Source: Sideroxydans sp. (lineage in GTDB: Bacteria > Pseudomonadota > Gammaproteobacteria > Burkholderiales > Gallionellaceae). Taken from it: 62,021 nucleotides of DNA. The stretch spans positions 1-62,021 of the forward strand of contig JAGXGC010000030.1 of NCBI GenBank assembly GCA_024636935.1. The letters are read 5' to 3'. A model generated the notes under the pieces. The model did not search any database. It had not been told where the DNA came from and worked only from the letters and a program-made list of their open reading frames with translations. How positions within the stretch are numbered: the first letter of the stretch is position 1; every line of letters begins with the position of its first letter. The translations under genes and the position numbers were made by a program. Positions 56,883-62,021 of this stretch are shown here, piece after piece.

Positions 56883-57335
56883 CTACCTGCTTTTGATGTA
56901 AGTCTCGACGCTGCTGCGAGTCAATAGCCCTTCCTGATAACTCACCAACTCCCCATCCGGATTGAAAAGATAGGAAGTGGGCAAGACATTCACCTCTCCC
57001 ACCTGCGCCGCCTGATCATAATCACCAACCACTACCGGATAACTGATGGAAAAGCGCGTCACGAATTGTCGCACCGACTTCTCGGTGGAGTCCAGCGCCA
57101 CCCCTATCACCACCAGATCCTTGCGCTTGTGAGCTTCATGCAACTCGACCAGATCAGGGATCTCTTCCAGACAAGGTGGACACCATGTCGCCCAAAAATT
57201 CACCAGCACCCACTTACCCTTGTAATCGGATAGACGCTGAACCTTGCCCTTCAGGTCAGTGAATGCAAATGGAGCTGCAAGTGCCGGCAACGCCAGACAC
57301 AGCGCCAAGGCAGACACGAGCAAGCGCAATCTCAT
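56883..57335 (-). CDS. TlpA-like periplasmic thioredoxin
   Basis: 150 aa. Signal peptide (ALA-AP), then a thioredoxin fold with WCPPC active site (FWATWCPPCLEEIPD) and the cis-Pro PTSYLF. Likely reduces periplasmic disulfides, for instance in cytochrome maturation. TGATG overlap with the YqhA gene. Confidence 0.92.
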   Translation of the reverse strand: MRLRLLVSALALCLALPALAAPFAFTDLKGKVQRLSDYKGKWVLVNFWATWCPPCLEEIPDLVELHEAHKRKDLVVIGVALDSTEKSVRQFVTRFSISYPVVVGDYDQAAQVGEVNVLPTSYLFNPDGELVSYQEGLLTRSSVETYIKSR

Positions 57336-57898
57336 CAGTGGCCGGCCTTTTCCGTGGTGTCTCCGGATGAATGAGTACCTTCCGAGGCATGCGTCCAGTA
57401 CAAAGCCAATGCCACTAGCGCGATGCTGCCGCCGAGATAGAGCAAGTCAATCGGCGTGGCGATATCCATGGTCATTGCTTCCTTGAACAAGGTCACGATC
57501 AGAATCATCAGAATCACTTTAGCGAGTTTGGATTTCAGATCGTCCAGTGTATTGATTACCAGTATCTTGCTGGCCGAGCGACTTCCCTGCGCCTGATCGA
57601 TGTCACTGATGAACAATTCGTAAAGGCCAAGCGAGAAGATCAGCATGACCGTCGCCAGCAAGTAACCATCCACTACTTCAACAACATGCGTGATCGTGCT
57701 GTCATGCAAAATCTTGCGGGCATCCGCAGTCAATGAAGAATCTGCATAGTGCAAAGCATGTTGGAACAGATAGATCACATCGACAGTCGCCATGAAGAAT
57801 ATTGCGATGCCTGCCAGCAGGCTACCGATAACAGCAGTCAGCACGACAAAACGGCTGTTCCACAGCGCGCCTTCAAACAGTTTTTCCAGCATTTTCAT
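57335..57898 (-). CDS. YqhA/UPF0114 membrane protein
   Basis: 187 aa with about four membrane helices. Family pattern LWNSRFVVLTAVIGSLLAGIAIF and SLGLYELFISDID. Function unknown. Cotranslated with the TlpA-like gene. Confidence 0.9.
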   Translation of the reverse strand: MKMLEKLFEGALWNSRFVVLTAVIGSLLAGIAIFFMATVDVIYLFQHALHYADSSLTADARKILHDSTITHVVEVVDGYLLATVMLIFSLGLYELFISDIDQAQGSRSASKILVINTLDDLKSKLAKVILMILIVTLFKEAMTMDIATPIDLLYLGGSIALVALALYWTHASEGTHSSGDTTEKAGH

Positions 57899-57976
57899 TA
57901 TTTTTCTCCAAAGTCATTCAGATGGGAATTTCAGATGGCGCGCATTAGAACCGAAATGCGCGACAGCGGCAACCGC

Positions 57977-59194
57977 TCAGGCAGGCGTTGCCCAGAGATC
58001 AAGCAAGGTCTGCTGCGACGGCTGATGCATGCGCTGTTCCAGTGCCAAGAACCATGCCGCGATATGCGGGTCAGTCGATTGCTTGGGCAATACCGTTGAA
58101 TCCAGCAGGAACAAACGTATCAATTCGGAGACCGTTACATATTCAGGCGCACGCACCATGCCCCACCCCTGATCGGACAGTTTGCTAACCATTTTGGCAT
58201 CGCTCAATTTTTGCAAGATAAGCTCAACCTCTTCATAGCCGATACGAAGCTGACGTGAAAGACCATGTAGCACTTGCACCTCCCCGGTCTTCCGACCTTC
58301 ATGCATGAACTTGAGCATATGCAGGGCGAAATACAGTTGCGTGGCTTGATCTTTCTTCAAAGTATGTTCGCTACGCCAATGCGGCAGGGCTGCGGAAATG
58401 ATGGCGCCGAACAACAGCATCAGCCAGGACAGATATATCCACAACAGAAAGATCGGGAGGCTGGCAAAAGCGCCGTACACCAGCTTGTAGGTGGGGAAAT
58501 TCTTGATGTAGTAAGCGAACGCCAGATTCATGGACTCAAAGGCGATGGCGGCGACCACTCCACCGATCAGCGCATGCCGAATCGGAACATAGCGATTGGG
58601 CACGACACTGAACAATAAAGTGAAGGCTGCCGCCGTCAGCATAACCGGAAAAAGCTTCAATACTGCGATACCGCCAAAGGGCACATGCTGCGCATAACCT
58701 GCAGACAGGCTGGTCAACCATGAGGTCATCGACAGGCTGGCGCCGACCAGCAGGGGCGCAAGGGTGATGACTGCCCAGTACACCAAGATACGTTGTAACA
58801 AATTGCGCTGTCTGGATACGCGATAGATCTGATGGAACGCATTGTCTATGGTCATCATCAGCAACATCGCCGCAACACCGAGAAAAGTGATGCCTATCGC
58901 CGTCAATCTAGAAGCACTTTGCGCGAATTGTTCTACATAGCGCGAGATCATCTTGCCTCCGGTCTCCGGCAGCATATTGGACAACACATAAGACTTGATC
59001 TCACTCGACATGTCCGAAAAGACTGGGAAAGCGGCAAATACTGTCAGCATGATGGTGATCAAAGGCACCAGCGACAACAGCGTCGTGAAAGTCAGACTGG
59101 CCGCCATCTCTGCGCAACGATCATCACGCAAGCGCAGAGCGACAAAGCGCAAGAAGCGCAACGCATCCAGCACATCCAGTTTTAAACGTTCCAT
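57977..59194 (-). CDS. YihY-family inner-membrane protein
   Basis: 405 aa, six membrane helices. Pattern AASLTFTTLLSLVPLI, and GAFASLPIFLLWIYLSWLMLLFG. Often misannotated as ribonuclease BN. The C-terminal 120 residues form a soluble winged-helix-like part (LRIGYEEVELILQKLSDAKMVS). Start at MERLKLD (59194). Confidence 0.9.
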   Translation of the reverse strand: MERLKLDVLDALRFLRFVALRLRDDRCAEMAASLTFTTLLSLVPLITIMLTVFAAFPVFSDMSSEIKSYVLSNMLPETGGKMISRYVEQFAQSASRLTAIGITFLGVAAMLLMMTIDNAFHQIYRVSRQRNLLQRILVYWAVITLAPLLVGASLSMTSWLTSLSAGYAQHVPFGGIAVLKLFPVMLTAAAFTLLFSVVPNRYVPIRHALIGGVVAAIAFESMNLAFAYYIKNFPTYKLVYGAFASLPIFLLWIYLSWLMLLFGAIISAALPHWRSEHTLKKDQATQLYFALHMLKFMHEGRKTGEVQVLHGLSRQLRIGYEEVELILQKLSDAKMVSKLSDQGWGMVRAPEYVTVSELIRLFLLDSTVLPKQSTDPHIAAWFLALEQRMHQPSQQTLLDLWATPA

Positions 59195-59223
59195 ATTCCA
59201 GCCCGACTCAATACAATGCGCGC

Positions 59224-59892
59224 ATGATAACCGACAAAACCCCTCCACAAGGCCATGGGCGAACAGCGCGTCAGTTACTGCGCGCACACCGCTATGGCGC
59301 ACTGGGCACACTATCCAAGAAATTCGATGGCCACCCCTTCACCTCCATCACTCCCTACATGGTCGATCACGATGGTTCCTTGCTAATCCTAATCAGCGGT
59401 TTGGCCGAACATACCAAGAACATTCTGGCCGACTCTCGCATCAGTCTGATTACTCACAATCAAGATGACCCCCATATCCAAACCCAGGGACGCGTCACCG
59501 TGGTCGGCCATGCTGCGCTCCAACAAGACCGCGAACGCTGTGGCAGACGCTATTTGCGCTATTTCCCCGAAGCACAGACCTACTACGACATGGCGGATTT
59601 CAACTTCTATCGCATCACTCCGCTGGCCATCCGTTTCATCGGCGGCTTCGGAGATATCCACTGGGTAAAGACGGAAAACTATCTGGTCCCGCGCCATGCC
59701 TTGCCGGAAGAGGAAGAGATGCTGCTTGCCGAGCTGACTGCCCAAGCACAAGATTCGACAACGCAATGGCTAGGGGTGGATTGCGATGGTTACGATTTGA
59801 AGGTGGACAACAAGACACAACGCCATGGGTTCAAGCAAAGTGTGCTTTCTGCGGCGGAAGCACGCTCCGCTATCGCACTCGGCAAAGATTAA
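59224..59892 (+). CDS. HugZ-like heme/flavin-binding split-barrel protein
   Basis: 222 aa. Pyridoxamine-phosphate-oxidase-like barrel: RYGALGTLSKKFDGHPFTSI, then a DUF2470-like C-terminal part with VDCDGYDLK. Resembles HugZ heme-degrading proteins. Substrate not established here. Confidence 0.85.
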   Translation: MITDKTPPQGHGRTARQLLRAHRYGALGTLSKKFDGHPFTSITPYMVDHDGSLLILISGLAEHTKNILADSRISLITHNQDDPHIQTQGRVTVVGHAALQQDRERCGRRYLRYFPEAQTYYDMADFNFYRITPLAIRFIGGFGDIHWVKTENYLVPRHALPEEEEMLLAELTAQAQDSTTQWLGVDCDGYDLKVDNKTQRHGFKQSVLSAAEARSAIALGKD

Positions 59893-60182
59893 CCGCACAC
59901 ACCCTTGAGCTCCAGCGGGGGCGACTCGCTGGCAGAAGGAACTTCAATAGGGGGCAGCAAGGGTATATCCGTTTCTTTGGCTTCTTCCTGCACCTTGGCA
60001 TGCCCAGGGATATTCTCGATATAGTGCACGGCCTTGCCCTTAGCCACTTTCGCAGACTGGGGATGGGAGACAGATTCGGCGAGCGGCACAGCCTGAACAG
60101 CAGCAACGAGCAAAGTCAGCGCCGCTCCTGCCATCAGGATATAGGGCTGACTCTGCTTGCTCGCAGCACTTTTCACATTCAC
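59889..60182 (-). CDS. Hypothetical single-helix membrane protein
   Basis: 97 aa. One N-terminal membrane helix ([19 protein letters not shown]) followed by a Pro/Glu/Ser-rich extracytoplasmic tail. GTG start overlaps the leuA stop (GTGA), so it is cotranslated with leuA. It matches no family I recognise. Confidence 0.65.
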   Translation of the reverse strand: MNVKSAASKQSQPYILMAGAALTLLVAAVQAVPLAESVSHPQSAKVAKGKAVHYIENIPGHAKVQEEAKETDIPLLPPIEVPSASESPPLELKGVCG

Positions 60183-61714
60183 ACCTGCGGGTGTGCCCGC
60201 TCGATACTGGTTTCCAGTTTGTTCAGTGCATTCAGATAAGCCTTGGCCGAGGCAGTCACGATGTCTGTATCCGCTCCCTGCCCGTTCACAACGCGTCCAC
60301 CCTTGGATAAACGCACAGTCACTTCGCCCTGAGCATCAGTGCCGCTGGTGATGTTGTTCACCGAATACAGCTGCAGCTCCGTATCACTGTGCACGATCTG
60401 TTCGATGGCCTTGAAGATCGCATCCACCGGACCGCCGCCTTGTGCATCGGCCTGTTGCTCTTTTCCGCCGACACTCAATATCACACGGGCCACTGGCAAA
60501 GTACCGGTTTCCGAATGCGCCCCCATCGAGACCAGACGGTAATGCTCACTCACTTGAGCGGCCTCTTCGTCGCTCACCAGCGCTTGCAAGTCTTCGTCGA
60601 ATATCTCGTGTTTTTTGTCGGCCAACTCCTTGAACCGCGCAAAAGCGGCATTCACCGCATCTTCACTGTCCAGTACGATACCCAATTCCTGCAAACGTGC
60701 ACGGAACGCAGCGCGGCCCGAGTGTTTGCCCATCACCATCTTGTTGGCGCCCCAGCCCACATCTTCTGCGCGCATGATTTCATACGTCTCGCGATGCTTG
60801 AGCACGCCGTCCTGATGGATTCCGGATTCGTGCGCGAACGCATTGGCGCCAACGATGGCCTTGTTGGGTTGAATCGGGTAACCGGTGATGCTGGATACCA
60901 GCTTGGAGGTCGGTACGATCTGCGTGGTATCGATGCCGGTATCGCAGGTGAAGATGTCGCGACGTGTCTTGATCGCCATCACGATTTCTTCCAACGCGGC
61001 ATTGCCCGCACGCTCGCCCAAGCCGTTGATGGTGCACTCCACCTGACGCGCACCGTTCATCACTGCTGCCAACGAATTGGCGGAAGCCATGCCCAAGTCG
61101 TTGTGGCAGTGTGCTGACCACACCACCTTGTCGCTGCCAGGTACGCGCGCGATCAACTGTTTGAAATGCTCACCCAGCAACACCGGCATGCTGTAACCAA
61201 CCGTGTCCGGCACATTCAAAGTGGTAGCACCGGCTTTGATGACTTCGGTAAAAATACGCACCAGAAAATCCATTTCCGAGCGCAATGCGTCTTCGGCGGA
61301 GAACTCGACATCGTCGGTGTATTCCAATGCCCATTTCACCGCCTGCACCGCACGCTCCATCACTTGGTCTTCACTCATGCGCAACTTGTGCTTCATGTGG
61401 ATAGGCGAAGTGGCGATAAAAGTATGGATACGCCCATGCTTGGCCGGCTTGATCGCCTCGCCTGCAGCACGTACGTCTTTCTCGCTGGCGCGTGCCAGAG
61501 AACATACAGTTGAACGTTCGATAGTCTTGGCGATGCTGTTGATCGCATCGGCATCGCCTGGGCTGGCGGCAGCGAAGCCGGCCTCGATCACATCCACACC
61601 CAGTTTCTCCAGCTGGCGCGCGATGCGCAACTTCTCTTCTTTGGTCATGGATGCGCCCGGGCTCTGCTCGCCGTCGCGCAAGGTAGTGTCGAATATGATT
61701 AATTTGTCAGTCAT
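60179..61714 (-). CDS. leuA: 2-isopropylmalate synthase LeuA
   Basis: 511 aa. Catalytic TIM barrel ([38 protein letters not shown]) and C-terminal allosteric leucine-binding domain. First committed step of leucine synthesis. GGAG lies nine bases ahead of ATG 61714, preferred over the ATG at 61729. No leader peptide with Leu codons was recognised upstream. Confidence 0.96.
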   Translation of the reverse strand: MTDKLIIFDTTLRDGEQSPGASMTKEEKLRIARQLEKLGVDVIEAGFAAASPGDADAINSIAKTIERSTVCSLARASEKDVRAAGEAIKPAKHGRIHTFIATSPIHMKHKLRMSEDQVMERAVQAVKWALEYTDDVEFSAEDALRSEMDFLVRIFTEVIKAGATTLNVPDTVGYSMPVLLGEHFKQLIARVPGSDKVVWSAHCHNDLGMASANSLAAVMNGARQVECTINGLGERAGNAALEEIVMAIKTRRDIFTCDTGIDTTQIVPTSKLVSSITGYPIQPNKAIVGANAFAHESGIHQDGVLKHRETYEIMRAEDVGWGANKMVMGKHSGRAAFRARLQELGIVLDSEDAVNAAFARFKELADKKHEIFDEDLQALVSDEEAAQVSEHYRLVSMGAHSETGTLPVARVILSVGGKEQQADAQGGGPVDAIFKAIEQIVHSDTELQLYSVNNITSGTDAQGEVTVRLSKGGRVVNGQGADTDIVTASAKAYLNALNKLETSIERAHPQV

Positions 61715-62021
61715 GATCTGGTGCTCCATCGCAATTGTTCATCCACGGCTCACGCCAACCGAGCCGCCTGCTTTGATACGTGTGGGGTAAGGTTCAGTAT
61801 GCGCGCGAGCGCAGCTTCAGCGCTGCCAGCAGGCTGAAGGTGGAATGCAAAAGCGATATGTGGCGGGAGAAATGCATGGCCCGCAATATAGCGGCTTTTA
61901 TTGGGACCCGCAACCGATGCCAGCCAGCATGGCGTTATCGGGATGTTTGTACACATTATTTCCATAAGCGCAGCGCGCTCTGAGCTTGACATACCCCCCC
62001 CCCCCCCCCCCCCCCCACACC
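61715..62021. other. Upstream region of leuA to the window edge
   Basis: 307 bp without a supported gene. A frame at 61750-61992 has no ribosome site and no family character. A short inverted repeat GGCTC/GAGCC lies about 45 bases ahead of leuA. The edge is poly-C. Confidence 0.5.
61994..62016 (+). repeat. C23 homopolymer at the window end
   Basis: Twenty-three consecutive C, then ACACC. Such a long run at an edge is typical of a contig-end sequencing or assembly artefact, though a real mutable tract cannot be excluded. Confidence 0.8.

Noticed and set aside
61750..61992. 80-codon minus-strand frame upstream of leuA
   Set aside because: No ribosome site or recognisable domain; likely leader DNA.
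1..62021. CRISPR array or prophage
   Set aside because: No regularly spaced repeats, integrase or phage structural genes were seen.

Overview
The window looks like a chromosomal segment of a betaproteobacterium, most likely in the Nitrosomonadales/Gallionellaceae neighbourhood. That is an inference from gene content and order, not a computed placement. The block lolB–ispE–tRNA-Gln–prs–rplY–pth–ychF is classical beta/gammaproteobacterial synteny. The HopJ-like protein, the DUF3617 protein, the CsbD/glycine-zipper/lmo0937 stress cassette and compact FeoB fit the same group. Almost everything is ordinary, densely packed chromosome in which many genes overlap by ATGA or TGATG. There are two tRNAs (Ser-UGA, Gln-UUG), no rRNA and no CRISPR array. 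The left edge is the tip of an IS3-family element. The right edge is a 23-base poly-C run that may be an assembly artefact.

Layout: 1-178 IS tip inserted into the slyD terminator. 209-4595 bcp-slyD, ribosomal oxygenase, two small lipoproteins, an MBL hydrolase. 4602-8199 dapA-bamC and feoAB. 8272-13177 YfaZ porin-like protein, tRNA-Ser, BI-1, HopJ, and the exonuclease-VanZ-rlmD-rhodanese operon. 13322-18306 DUF3617, D,D-peptidase, TMTC-like GT-C/TPR protein, sodB, lipA, a small conserved-looking protein. 18641-23089 methyltransferase, AlkD-like, EEP nuclease/phosphatase, and the prfC-S4-arfB translation cluster. 23265-31677 the signalling/motor region. 31789-33756 stress cassette (CheB-only, CsbD, two small lipoproteins, lmo0937-like). 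34044-40057 radical SAM, YchJ, SrkA, DUF1415, RhlE, HDOD. 40134-46855 ychF-pth-rplY-prs-tRNA-Gln-ispE-lolB-TPR. 46937-52236 Gld-type ABC system coupled to mutM, coaBC, dut. 52300-61714 PEGA lipoprotein, CBS protein, rppH, proS, lytic transglycosylase, redoxin, YqhA, YihY, HugZ-like, leuA.

The most interesting part is 23265-31677. A MotA/ExbB-like protein with a long tail (ZorA-like), a MotB/OmpA-like protein (ZorB-like) and an EH-signature protein (ZorC-like) form a tight operon resembling the core of a type I Zorya anti-phage system. The ZorD helicase/nuclease effector is not where it should be. Instead the next gene encodes a large protein with a split PilZ (c-di-GMP-type) motif. Upstream lie a divergent adenylate cyclase-FHA protein and, convergent to that, a PknB-type Ser/Thr kinase whose gene carries a G9 tract and two A8 tracts in its tail-coding part. 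Read together, this could be a ZorABC-type membrane motor rewired to phospho-, cyclic-AMP- and c-di-GMP-type signalling, or a Zorya whose effector lies elsewhere. That reading is inference. The domain assignments are direct.
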